Below, piece by piece: positions 21,045 to 32,205 of a stretch of 64,000 nucleotides of DNA. The DNA lies in NCBI GenBank assembly GCA_001632435.1, contig KV423921.1, forward strand, positions 297,866 through 361,865, in the 5' to 3' direction. Under the pieces are notes generated by a model. The model saw only the letters and a program-made list of their open reading frames with translations. It was not told where the DNA came from and searched no databases. Numbering within the stretch: position 1 is the stretch's first letter; the number at the start of each line of letters is the position of its first letter. A program made the translations under genes and the position numbers. This stretch comes from Calocera cornea HHB12733. Lineage: Eukaryota > Basidiomycota > Dacrymycetes > Dacrymycetales > Dacrymycetaceae.

Positions 21045-23126
21045 TCAGAGTTTGTACATCGAATAGCCCAAAGGGCTCGCCTTCTTGTGGTGCCCACGAG
21101 GTTGTGTAGCACCGAACCGAGGCCCATCTGTATCGGTCTGCTCTTGGGTTTCGCTAATGTTGGGCTCATCTGCATCAAGCAAACTATTCCGGAATAGAGG
21201 TGCAAACGCCTAATAACATATGAGCGGCGCAGTTCAGAATGTGTTTGTCAATTACGTACATTTGACGAGTTGCCTGGCTGTGTCGGTCCAAATGCAAAAG
21301 AATGAGCTGCAATAGAGGCGTTCGTCAAACTAGGCCTGCTGTTCTCCGCCATCATCTGCAGTGGGTTAGCACCTTCGTCACCAGTACTCTTGTCATATGG
21401 TGCTTCAAAGAATGCATTTAGGTCAACGTTCTGCAAATCCATTCCAGTTCCTTCGAGAATCTCGCGACGCGCCTCCGAGGAGAGTTGCGAGGGAGCCATG
21501 AATAGTAGATCTTCGTTCGGTCCTCTGGATGGGGAGGGTTTTTGTTGAGCCGTAGACAGATGTCTTCCAGACGCCATAGATACATAAGGATGCTGAGAAG
21601 GAACACGAAAGGTTGACGCCTGATTACTGGCTTGATATTTTGCCGAAGATACCACTTGGGTTGGCCATGGTGCATGAGTATGTGGATGCTTAGACGCGCT
21701 GTCCGTCTGACGAGCAGGCGGATACGAGACAGCAGCAGCAGCGCCATAAGTTGAATTTTCATGGAGACCCATCAGTTCTTCTTCTCGGTTCTGATCCGAC
21801 TGACTATCAGCTTCCAGCAGTTCATGCATAGTTCGACGCCTATCTGGAGAGTCCTCGTGTGCTAGTCTTGCTGCTTTCGGTCGAGGGGCGTCATTGCTCT
21901 CTGTAGTACGCTTTGCACCATTGCCCCGGAACACCTCTGCTGCACCATTTGTAGCAATAAACGCTTGGAAGTCCCAGTCATCGCCGGCTGTTTCGTTGGG
22001 CAGCGTGGGTGAAATGGATAGGATTAGAGGGGCGGGAGCTTCAGTGAATGTGAGCGTGAGATATTTGTCTAGCGATTCCGCCAATGTCAGGGATGCCTGT
22101 GATGTGTCAGCGATGGGCACAGGCATGCTAGATGGGACATGCTTACGGCGAATTCTCGTATGTGGAATGAGAGCGAGACAGTTGTGTCGCCGGTATCATA
22201 TCGCATGAGGTCCGTCCCAATCATCTTCACCTCGGTGTTGATAAGACCTTTATCTGCGAAACACAATCAGGAGGGTGCTGGACTGGAGACTCACGACGAG
22301 TCTTACCTGCGACAGTACGCACAACCATATCGATAGGATTGCACTCAATCGAGATCTGTCCATCTGCTTTGGGCATGGCCACCCGCATACGTTCCAGTAG
22401 AGTCTGCAGTGCCGGCCTACTCGCGACAACTGTCTTCTCGTGGGGATTGTCCTCTACAGCAGGGGCGAGGAGCTCTTCGGTGTCATCAAGTCTTAGTCGA
22501 TGCTGCTTCACAACGCCTGAGATATGGGCATATATGCGTCAGTCTCGGTCGCGGACACATGTATGAGATGTTGCGCACCATGATCACAAATGAACTTTAT
22601 GAGCAAACTACTCTCCACAGATCCTTCTCCATCTTCTGAGTCGTCATCTGAGTCGTATTCTGGGCCACGGCCCCACGATGACTCCAATAGGGGTGGCTCC
22701 CGAATGATCAGCGTCGCGCTCCTCACGCCCTTGTCGTGGTTCCGATGCCTGAGGTACGACAGCAGCAGCTTCGTCTTGAGCCTTGCCTTGACACTGCGTC
22801 CCTTTTCCACTTGTGTATCTGCAGATCGGAAGGACGACCCGGGTGTGCGGACAGCGTACGAGGAGAAGAAGGACGGTTGCAGGAGGAGGCGGCAGTATGC
22901 GGACTTGGACGAGTTTGTAGCGGAGAGAGTCAGCTACGGTGACTCGCATCAGACGTCCTGTGTAGGCAGGTACAGACGGTTGAGATCACTGAGTTAGGCA
23001 GGGCTAGTATGTCCATGTCGTCGCTATACCTGGACAGGCATATGAGGGTTTTCGTCAGCACTGTGATGGACGTTAGCGGTATGTCAGCGTCATGCGAACG
23101 GCGTGCGCACTCTTCACAGACGCCAT
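21045..23126 (-). CDS. RAD9: checkpoint clamp subunit RAD9 homolog
   Basis: RAD9 forms the 9-1-1 checkpoint clamp with HUS1 and RAD1, which is loaded at DNA damage. Seven exons (23126-23111, 23060-22990, 22933-22579, 22516-22307, 22253-22147, 22096-21260, 21209-21045) give 586 residues. The clamp region (about 1-300) contains LTKTLICLSRYSDDMDILAL, ATNSSKSAYCRLL, the SRPALQTLLERMR helix, HIREFAASLTLAESLDKYLT and a final APAPLIL strand. These match Rad9's F/Y..ATNSS.SAY signature and inter-domain segment. The rest (about 300-586) is a polar Ser/Pro-rich tail, the usual phosphorylation region. Exon 1 encodes only five codons plus one base. It is divergent from the clamp-like gene starting at 23504. 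Confidence 0.88.
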
Positions 23127-23503
23127 CGTCATGTGCGCCTCCATAATAGTAGATGTGAGAGTAGGCGTCGATGTTGCGTATCAGGTAGGAGTTAGTTGAT
23201 AAGTCGTTTGGGTGGTAGAGTACGGAACTGCGATATATGCGTTGTGCCGAGTGCACGTCGAAAGCGAGATGCGTTGCATGCGCGAGCAGTACGGTCACCT
23301 GGATAACGCGAGCGTGAAGGTCCGCATCCACCTATCCTGGCCCCTTACTGTAACTAACCCCTTTCATAGTGAATGGCCCGCAGTCGGCGCGCTGTTCAAA
23401 GAACGACCATTCCTGCTCTTACAGGACCACTCTCAAGTGCCTTGCTGCTTCTCGGTATCGGCCTCTTCATTCCTATCCCACTCTCCCCTGCATAACTACT
23501 GCA
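23127..23503. promoter_or_regulatory. divergent promoter region, RAD9 / clamp-like gene
   Basis: The 377 bp between the opposed start codons must hold both promoters. No specific site was recognised. Confidence 0.4.
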
Positions 23504-24907
23504 ATGGCCGAATATAGCATTACGCTCTTCAAAGTCGAAGGTCGTCTCAAAGCCCGTCCTCGTCAGCAGCCACTTACTGGTCACAGAATTTCGCAACTTG
23601 CTGAGATCGCTTTCGCGGATGAACGACAGTTTGGCGATAGCTGGTCTTCGTAACTCTGTGCGTTCGATTATTGATATCTAATAGAGCACTTCAAGCTCAT
23701 TGCATTGTTCCGCAGCTGCATGCTTATACATACAGTCCGAACAAGACCGCATACAGCTTGCTCGTCCTCAATAGAGAGTTCTTCGCTTCTACAACTAGCG
23801 TTAATCATGATCTCGAGGGTACGGACGACACGCTTGTACTCGGTACATTCTCCTCACGACAGCTTCTCGCTGATCTACTGGACAATACACCGATGATAGG
23901 ACCGACCGGTCTACAGGTCTGCCTCTACGACATGTCCTGCGTCCCTCGACCGTTTTCCTTCTCTCAACGCCAGCCTGGTCAGGGTGCTATTGTAACGAGC
24001 ATACTGACGGACGAACGTAGGTGTAGCCAGACACCAAATTTTTGTATCTGATCCATGCAACCCAGATGTCACGAAGAGCTATGCATACGACCTCCTGCAG
24101 TGCCACCTCATTCAACCGTCGAACGTTCCCGACAAGTCCTATTACCCGCCAATCGCATTCAATCAACCTGATATCCGCAAAATGCTCCAGGCCATCGTAG
24201 CCCACGGTCCGGACTCAGCTGATAAATGTGTTCTAAAGCTCAAACCCAATACACTTATGCTCGAACATCATAAACGTGTGTAGTCGGTCTCGCCTTCCTT
24301 TGGCATATACTCATAAATGGACAGCGTCCATAAATGCAGAATTTGGCACGCTAATTCCTCTCACCGCTATCATCCCCAACGCTGTATCCCTGGCCTGTGA
24401 CGCCGAAGAGCTCATAGTAAGCCATGCTCGTGCACACTACCCACACACTGACGTTCCCAGATGGTGTTGTATTCATCCGTTTCAGTCCAAGCGGACCTCA
24501 CTGTCTACATCCCTCATGACGCCTTACTTCCTGTGCTCTTTTACCTACGGCCATCTCTCGAGCAACGTCCGACCTGGTCCATTCACTTCCTTCTCTCACA
24601 GACATCATGCAGTATCTATGATCTACTTCCTAGCCTGCCCGCTCCTATCAACCCTCCGCCGATGCCACTGGCCCACTCTCCTTCACAATGGAACGTCGAG
24701 ACCGGAAATATCGATCGTGAAAGGCGAGAACAGGACACCGAGAGGTGCGGCACCTCTACGGCTAAGCGGACTATTCCCAAAAAACGCGTGAATGGCGACG
24801 ATGCCGAATCTGCTTCTAAGTTTCCTAGTCTGAACAACTCCCGAACCCTGCACCTACCTAATTCTCCTATCTTCGACTACCGGTCTATCCAAGATAAGGT
24901 CGAATGA
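23504..24907 (+). CDS. unknown protein with sliding-clamp-like (PCNA/HUS1/RAD1) features, copy A
   Basis: Five exons (23504-23628, 23685-24016, 24066-24275, 24325-24416, 24461-24907) give 401 residues. The first junction is the least certain. Order: N-terminal strand-helix (about 1-41), a strand pair TAYSLLVLNREFF, a loop, the FSSRQLLADLLDNT helix and GLQVCLYD strand. A linker leads to a second half with FNQPDIRKMLQAIV, CVLKLKPNTLMLEH and the terminal VSVQADLTVYIPHDALLPVLFYL. This repeat of strand-strand-helix-strand and the final strand pair resemble PCNA/HUS1/RAD1 domains. A polar tail of about 110 residues follows, as in RAD9. It is clearly paralogous to the gene at 57819-59206 (shared introns and WSIHFLLSQ). 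Clamp identity is inference from pattern only. Confidence 0.55.
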
Positions 24908-25605
24908 GGCTTCTCGGCCGCCCACGCTGCAGAGTCTCCTTCTATCGATAACCCTCGGCACACTTGTTCTCGAAACCACACTAGTCGGACTTAGTTCAAC
25001 CCTGATACAGCATCCTTTACCCAACTCCTACAGCCCTAACGGACATTACACTCATTACCCTGTAGAACTCACTCATTGTCAACGAGACATGATAGTACTT
25101 ATGATGAACCGTGTCATATTCACATATTGAGATTCGCTAAGTTATAGCAAAGGAATGGTATCGGAATATAGGACAGTTGCCGTGTAGGCTGAGACCGGAA
25201 AAGAGGAGGAGGATGCCTGAATGCTTTTGCTCGCGTGCAGTAGCGCACTCCTTCGTCGATCATTCTACACGCGTCGCAAGTGAGGGGTCGGCGCATTACA
25301 GTGTCTCTATGCGAGTCAAGTGATGGGTCAGCACAGTACTTGGGACATTGGTCTACGCTGTAGACCAGCCGCACGCGAGATCCCGGCAGATCTGCGCTCC
25401 ACACGCTGACAAACAAGCCCTAGTGATGTACGCCGCGCGTCGCAAGTGATGATCCCTCGTAGCGTTGCTTCCTTCCCTAACTGGGATACCCTTGTTAAGC
25501 TCTACCATCCTTCCTTTCGAGTGTCTTGCCCCCATTTAAGTCCTTGGAATGTTTGGTCTCACTAATTCCGTGACGTCGCATCGGTAGTATCCACAACACA
25601 ACATC
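24908..25605. other. intergenic spacer
   Basis: No supported gene. Several related short words (cgtcgcaagtgaggggtc at about 25270, gtcaagtgatgggtc at about 25315, cgtcgcaagtgatgatcc at about 25438) recur here, and a looser variant occurs near 28870 and 28932. Confidence 0.4.
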
Positions 25606-26476
25606 ATGGCACATCCAGCCGCTGTCTCCTCCTCGCCGGTTTATCTGCTTGCTTGTGATGACGGTTTGATGTACGAGACAACTGCTGGAGCACTGCGACA
25701 CATGTCAGTATTGTACGCTTGTGTTCAAGGTGAGAGTGGTTCTGTACAATTCCTGCTTTTAATTTTATTGGTTAGATGATCCCCAGAGGACTGAGCGGAT
25801 TCCTGTACACAATGTATCCGCCCAAGTTCTGGAAAAGGTCATTTCGATTACCTCAGCTAGGAAGGTTGTGACTCTCGACAGGTCCTTGTATGGTGTGAAC
25901 ACTATAGTGACCACGAGCCTATTCAGCTGGTTCACGCTGATGCCACGTTCGATGACTGGGATCTAGCATACATCGGCCGGGATGCAGATCACATGTTAGT
26001 ATCTCTGCTACGGTCTCTGCCTCAACTGTTCTTACTCGGGTACTAGCTTTCAACTCTTACAAGTGATCTTAGTTGTTATCTGGTCGGACCTGCTGATGAC
26101 GCGACGCCAGGCTGCCGACTATTTGGATATACCTGGTTTGCTGTATGATCTATCTGGAACCGTAGATGTTTGCTTAATCCTCCTCAGAGCGCTCGCTTGT
26201 AAAGGGCTCATTGAACTCTGGTTTGGCAATTCTGTGGAATCCATAAGAGACTCTCTTGGCGATTTAGTTGAGGCAGGGACCGCAACCGAGGTTAGTTCTT
26301 GCTTTTCAGGTTATGGCGGTTTGATGAGACTTCTATCAGAACGCGACCGCGGACCAACATGTAAGCTCCGTTTACCTCTATCAAGTGTAGAGACGGTGCT
26401 TTTGCTGAGGCAGTTAAGGAGATATGGGCAAGTTTTGGTGCCGGGTGGTAGTGCTGTAACTTCGCGAATAATGTGA
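25606..26476 (+). CDS. divergent SKP1-like protein
   Basis: SKP1 links F-box proteins to cullin in SCF ubiquitin ligases. Five exons (25606-25729, 25776-25864, 25918-25994, 26047-26062, 26111-26476) give 223 residues. Residues about 10-100 follow SKP1's BTB/POZ-like order: VYLLACDDGLMYE, RIPVHNVSAQVLEKVI, a WD segment (FDDWDLAYI), then LFQLLQ|AADYLDIPGLL, close to SKP1's LFELILAANYLDIKGLL. GLIELWFGNSVESIRDSL may match the C-terminal helix that binds F-boxes (the ..TPEEIRKTF region). The C-terminus then runs about 50 residues longer than SKP1 (about 160 aa) and is not SKP1-like. The exon 2/3 junction is a best guess. This is not the canonical SKP1. Confidence 0.68.
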
Positions 26477-26487
26477 CAGGGGCGCAC

Positions 26488-27509
26488 ATGTGTCAGCATG
26501 TACAGCAGCTTGTATATAACGGTGCCCTGTGTTATCTGTGCCCATATCGACCCTCTCTTGCGTGTGCGATGTTCGAACCGGCGTTGCAGTCAGCCATTTC
26601 TCAGCACGGAGAAGAAGAACACCTCCTCGTGACGCTCCAAACCACAGTCACTCATCAGAGCTTATGTGATCTCGGCCGGCATTTCTTGGTTAGTGTCGTG
26701 GTGGGTGTACTGCGAGACCGGCTCCCGGGTGTACCGCTCTCTGTGCTTCTCGTAAGAACGGCTACCTTGCATGAACAAACGTCTAACCTGTTGGCAGACA
26801 TACGAAAGGGGCATGCGGATTAGGGGTACCTATGGGAGATGGAGTCGGGAATCCAGCCTTGTTCGCACTGGGGATGACATGAATGATAGAGAGGCCGGCA
26901 GCGTGTGGGATGCAACATTTGGAGCACTCGCGCTGCTCAGCGAAACTGCTACTGCGCGCGCCCTAGTTGGCAGTCGACTTTCTGGAGAGTACGTCGACCA
27001 GTTGGTGGACATGGATGTCGATGCCAGCTCTCCGCCTACCCCGAGCTCTCCCATCCCTGCCGCTTTCCCGCCATCTCTGCACGGCGAGCAGTGGATTTCT
27101 CCTCTTGTACTGGAGAATACTCTGCATGGACATGCAGTAGAGCCATCCTCTGTGACAGGACGTCCTCTGTTCCAATTCAACCAAATGGCAGCCCAAAGGG
27201 GTCTATCGGTTCAAAAGAAGCACTTCTCTCGAGGACCTGATCATCAACGCCTGTGGTCTGCACGTTTGTACAGTGAGTTTGGCTCTTCCTCTCCGTGGCG
27301 CTCTGAATCGTATATATTACGGACAGTCAACGACCTTCCAGATCCTGTCGGTGAAGGTATTGATCAACGAACGAAAAAGGAGGCAGAGTCGGTAGCCGCC
27401 ATGATGGCTATGCGCTCTCTTGGATGGATAGATGTACGTGTATTGCGCGGCGCGTCCACTTAAGCTAATTGACTCCAATCTTTCTGTTTAGGTTCATGTC
27501 GACCGCTGA
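26488..27509 (+). CDS. RNase III-like / double-stranded RNA-binding protein
   Basis: Three exons (26488-26751, 26798-27433, 27492-27509) join in frame to 305 residues. The C-terminal part (about 215-300) fits a dsRNA-binding domain: LFQFNQMAAQRGLSVQ..., SRGPDHQRLWSARLY, then VGEGIDQRTKKEAESVAAMM and AMRSLG, i.e. the GPDH...GEG..KKEAE..AA...L pattern. The N-terminal half has features recalling an RNase III fold (CDLGRHFLVSVVVGVLRDRL; WDATFGALALLSETATARALV), but the ERLEFLGD catalytic acids are not conserved. A catalytically dead RNase III plus dsRBD, as in mitochondrial L44/MRPL3 proteins, is a possible parallel. The ATG lies 11 bp after the upstream stop codon. Confidence 0.6.
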
Positions 27510-27533
27510 GTACTATCGTACTGTCATTTCACC

Positions 27534-28840
27534 CTACATCGACTGGTCGAGGGAGTCTTCGTCATCAAGAACAACCGTTCTTGGCTGGATAGGTGTTGCT
27601 GTCGCTGTGATCCCATCGGAATGGGATAGGTGTTGAATTGCCTGTGCTGGTATAAGAGAGTGGTTCCCACATTGTGTGGAGAGGCTTACTGTTGCGGACA
27701 AGTTGTTATTTGAAGCGAGCTGGATCAAATGTTCCAGTCGGAGGTACATGTTGAACGCGCCTGGTCCTCGCTGGACGACTTCGAACGATACTGCAACATC
27801 CACGAAATCTCCCTTATCGAATATGACTGGTTGTGCTTTCGTTACACGGCCGTCGACGTGCCGTATTCCGTACGTCGTCGGTATTTCGCGACTCCACTCG
27901 CGCTGCACAGAGAGCGCGCATCGGTCGAGCACGTGGTTTCCCGTGTTTCCGGAGAATGGCTCGGGAGAAGCCGGGGACTATGCAGCGTCAGAGTCCGTGA
28001 CATCTCGCTGTACCAATACACCAACCTTCTGGAATACACGGCGGACGCACCGAAGACTGTCCATGTCCGAGTGAGAGTCATTGTCGATGCACTCGCTATG
28101 TGTCACAGCTTTCAGCCAGCGGCGAACGTTCCTGACCGTCCTCCACGTATCGCGCCATATGTGTGCATGAGACGGAGCACCAGGCTCTATGTACACTGAA
28201 TTTATCGCCGTCATGCATTTAGCCGGTGTCCTACACGCCCGTTAGACATGTTCACCGCGTTCGTATGGAATGAGACGTACCCATCCCAATCACCATATGC
28301 ACCGATACGGCAGGAGTTGATGTAACCTTGGAATCGTACAGTCGCGATGAGCCATGAATTGGGCGATCTTCCCACCATCAACACATCATTCATCTGACGT
28401 CTGTTTGACACCACGGGCTTCGGAGCCAAGGCGAGCATCGCACAAAGCTCTTCATACTCGTATGGCACTGTGCCGACCGGTTCTCGGCTATCGCTTGGTA
28501 GAAGGGCTTCCGGGAAATTCCACATATCGCGCAGTAAGGTTCCCTGTCCGTCTATCGAGGTTCTATCACTTTCGCGCCTAAAGGATGAAAGTTTTGAAAC
28601 TGATGCGTACCGGTAATGAACAGTGCCATTCTGTGCCGTAATATTGCCGGTTATGTTGTCTTCCCTTCCTGGTACGGTCCGTATCTGGCTCTTTAAATAT
28701 GGCCTGAATGCTTTTTGTATTGAGTGGAGCCGGAACATCTCATTCTCGGTCGATCCTCTGCAGTGATGCGGTAGCTGCTCACAAGTGAGGTCACACCTTC
28801 CATCCGATATCGATGCAGCATCGGTACGCGACGAGCCCAT
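27534..28840 (-). CDS. uncharacterised protein, copy E (approximate model)
   Basis: Starts MGSSRTDAASISDG at 28840 and is open for 198 codons. It then continues through at least two introns (about 28245-28205 and about 28100-28050) to a last exon ending 27534. The long first exon is mixed alpha/beta with IATVRFQGYINSCRIGAYGDWDGYVSF. The last exon ends in a beta-rich block GDFVDVAVSFEVVQRG...NMYLRLEHLIQL. The same block closes the plus-strand gene at 29099-30513, so the two look like divergently arranged paralogs. No family recognised. Internal junctions are not certain. Confidence 0.5.
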
Positions 28841-29098
28841 CCAGCGCTGATGAGTATGAGTACCGCGCGCCGCACTTGTGATCGTCGTCCCCGATCACGC
28901 GGGAGCAACTTAGTTACAGTAAGGGTCGTCGTGCCGCACTTGTGATTGTCGTGGTAGGGTCCCGTCGACACATGTGATGATACAGCAATGGAGTGTGCAC
29001 CGAGAGCACTGTTGCTCTCTGGCGGCACAATTCGGACTCCCCAACCACTATATAATTACACGAGGATGTGTAGACGGACTGTTCAGCAGACTCGGTCC

Positions 29099-30513
29099 AT
29101 GCCAGCTAAACGCAAACAGCTGGCAAGCAAGATGGTCGCAACTAAACGGCCTAGGTACGTTCTCCACTGTGTCACTAGACTCCAATGACGCATATTGTGA
29201 CTTCCTTGATAGAATTGCTGTGCTTCCGGTTGATACTCAGCTTGACGTGCTCCAGCCCTCAACGGCCATCGTTGCTCAAACGCAAGGCAACGTCGAGGCG
29301 TCTCAGCCTACGGAAATGTACGAACCATGCGATCCCTCGGTGCTTGCTCTGACATTGCGTTCCTCAAGGCAAGATGGCACCCTGGATCGGCCGGTCGATC
29401 GTGTTGCACTGGGCCTAGACATGGCTGTTGCGGAACAGGCGACTGGGAATGTCTTCCTCGACGATTCCCATTTGTCCCACGGGTATATGCTATCTAATCC
29501 CTTTCCTTTGATATTAACTTTCCTGCCAGGGCGGTGGAGGGAGACCATGGTGTTTATACGTTGTCGCGTCCTGATGCGGCTAGTCCTGTGTCTACGCCTG
29601 GCAAAGATATAGTCGTTCCGGAATCCCCGTACGGTATACCCATGCAATGGCCGCTCACGCTAATGCATTGCACAGGCTGTCCATTGCGGACTCTGATCTT
29701 GAGGATCCTCCGGATCTTGAGAACATTCCGGTTGACCTCCAGAAGTGACAAGTTCCATTTTATGTATCCCTACCGTGCTCATTCACTCACCAGACGCATC
29801 CTCAAAATGCGCAAGGAGGCGGATGCGGATAAGGGAACATACTATCTCACTAAGTTACCCTTGGATTTGCAGTTCGGCCGTGCTGATGGATTCTTCGACA
29901 TGCGTAATTTCTTGGTCGGCTCGCGGAACAATGCGATCAGGATATTTGTTTGCGGTATTCTGATATCGAGCGACTTCTGGAACTCGTTGTCTCAGCCGCA
30001 GCGAAGAATCAGCGTCGTTGTCAAGCCTCTCACAAACATGGATTCTATTGCCGCGTCCAAGATCTATAACGAGTACAGTCAGCCTCCCGAGCGTAAGTGT
30101 TAGCCATGGATAACATGAACTGGTTGACGAACATGTCGCACAGGTACCACGCGGGATAGCTTCGTGCATATCCAGGCCAGCCGGTGGCAGACTTCCTATG
30201 GAGCGCCGAAAGATTCTCCGGTGTGTATCCATGCCACTATCGCTTACATTGCTCTGATGTTTCATGCTGCAAGGGCCTTCCCTTCAAGCAAGTTTACCTT
30301 GCTCCTGGGAGTATGCGCGACAGAACTCCGCACTCTATAGATCTCCTGGGAGCTGGAGACCTCGTGGTTGTAGAGATGCGTCTTCGGTCCCGTAGAGGGG
30401 ACATGGGCGGTCGCACTGTCGAGTTCCAGCTGCAGACGGTTACAGTTCTCAAACGTGACGCGCGACCGGTTACCTCTGTAATCAACGAGCGTTCTGAGGA
30501 TGTTGACTGGTAG
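29099..30513 (+). CDS. uncharacterised protein, copy F (approximate model)
   Basis: The first exon begins MPAKRKQLASKM, with ctatataatt about 50 bp upstream. An intron at about 29156-29208 leads to IAVLPVDTQLDVLQ, then about 90 residues rich in Asp and Thr and an intron near 29484-29530. Later exons include RKEADADKGTYYLTKLPLDLQF, an intron at about 30093-30144 (donor gtaagt), DSFVHIQASRWQTSYGAPKD, and a final GDLVVVEMRLRSRRGDM...VEFQLQTVTVL block. The final block matches that of the minus-strand gene ending at 27534. No known domain. The region 29530-29760 could not be resolved to one frame. Confidence 0.5.
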
Positions 30514-30905
30514 ACGATCCTTCTGGTCAATTGTCCATTATACCTTCCCTGCGTTATGTATGAGGCTTGAGGAGGTGGCTACTCAACCACAGGCCAGTAC
30601 GTAGACTGTAAAAGCCGTGGCGGCTGTGACACTCTCCCTCTCGTGTAGTGGCCTCGTAGCAATGGATGGGTCTTGTTTCTCTGGTACAGGGTCATGTGTA
30701 GGAGTGTGAAGTGCTTCGTATTGGGTCCGGTAGTGCCCATATAAGTGTGCGTTTCTACGGTTTGCACACAGGAACCACAAAGGACTTTGTTGGACGTGAC
30801 CTTCAACTACGGTAGGACATACTATAAGTTATCTCATTGATCCATGTCATCATTCCGTTCGGTTCTGGGGCCAACAGCCGTGAGGCGCACAAGCTTGTCA
30901 CAAAA

Positions 30906-32205
30906 CTACTCATCGTCCTCGAAAGAAAGGAACATCTTCCCCTTCTTCTGCTTCGCGAACCGCTCGCTCCGATAGACATCTGGCACCCCTTTGTTGAGCA
31001 GTGTGCTGTCGACCGCTCTTATCAACTCATTGCTCTAAGATGAACCATTGGTAATGATACACGAACCTGGATTTGGTGGTCAAGGTCACTTGCATTTCCT
31101 TGCACTTGCCAGGTTGCCGGATACGATACTCCTCAAGATTCTCCAAAAGTTGGTCGAATACACCTTTGATAAGGCCGGTCGAATCAAAGTGACGCATGAC
31201 GAAAACGCCGGTCTCGTATTCAGACAAGGCATGGAAGATCTAGCCTACATGAGTCGTTTATCCTTTGATCAATACAAGGATCGGGCACAGCGCTCACCGC
31301 GGTTAAGACGAGAGCAATCAGTGGTCGAGAGACAGGGTTGAAGACGGTTGTGTATACGAAGGCGTCACCGTTCACACCCTTATTCCAGAATTGATACGCC
31401 AGCACGTACTCGATAGCACCATGCAGGAACGGACCTTCGCGCTTCATGTCGGGTTTATAAGCCGTCGCAGTTCGATAACAGAACGTGAAATCCTCCAGCA
31501 ACCAAGCTACACGAGCTCGGGTTTCCTCTGGCTCGCCTTCTATGGCGAACCTGTAGCAAACCGGTACTGCTTTTTCTGCCTTATCCTTTATCTGACTACG
31601 CAGCCAGCTCGGGATATTGCCAATCTAGTAAAATAGGTCTCAGTGTTTGCATATGCCAAAGAGATGTACTAACCACTTTCTTCTGACCAGGGTACCGAGC
31701 GAAATCGATTAGCGCTGGATCAACTGGATTACGCTTCTTCGCACGCTGGTTGGCTCCACTTGCAGCAAGCTTGATAACCTCCAGTTCTTCACTCTTCGAT
31801 GGATACGGGTGCTTTACGGCGATCAGAACTCTCATTATCGCCTTGGCATCGATGAGGGTTTGCTTCATTGCCGTCTTGTAAGCGCGCAACAGATGCGGTT
31901 GAACGCCAGGGACCATGTGCAAATCATTCCGAGGATCGGCGACAGGCCCTACTGACGAGTCCGTATTCGGAAGAGTCTTCTCTAGCCTTCTTGCGCTCGC
32001 GCGTTCCCGTTGGCGGGTAATTAGCTGTTCTTGAGACTGAAAACAAAGGGTATTTGTCACAGCCTCGATCCAAGAGTAGCATTGCATAGCTTACCATAGG
32101 AAAAAGCTCTTCCACATTTAGATTAGAACGCGCTCTCTTGTTTAGCGGCTTGCAAGATAATAAGTTAGCTGACTGGGTCCGAACCAAGTGGGCGTACCAT
32201 AGCAA
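30906..32205 (-). CDS. DUF6532-like protein (approximate model)
   Basis: DUF6532 is a domain of unknown function common in Agaricomycetes. Exons in order carry LFPMVSYAMLLLD, QPHLLRAYKTAMKQTLIDAK...VLIAVKHPYPSKSEE, DPALIDFARYPGQKKVV, a LASWLRSQIKDKAEKAV region near 31600, WLLEDFTFCYRTATAYKPDM, GPFLHGAIEYVLAYQFWNKG and FNPVSRPLIALVLTAV. The order (helical N-part, WLL...F.Y, G.F.H..I...L...W, FNP.S.P.IALV.TA) fits DUF6532. The last exon ends KGKMFLSFEDDE at 30906. An acidic ORF at 32464-32832 (DDSEDEMPVSHDE...) may be a 5' exon. Splice details were not all fixed. Confidence 0.6.

Noticed and set aside
22644..22949. Minus-strand ORF of 101 codons in the RAD9 region
   Set aside because: Frame does not carry the ATNSSKSAYC motif. 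The RAD9 frame with an acceptor at 22934 does.
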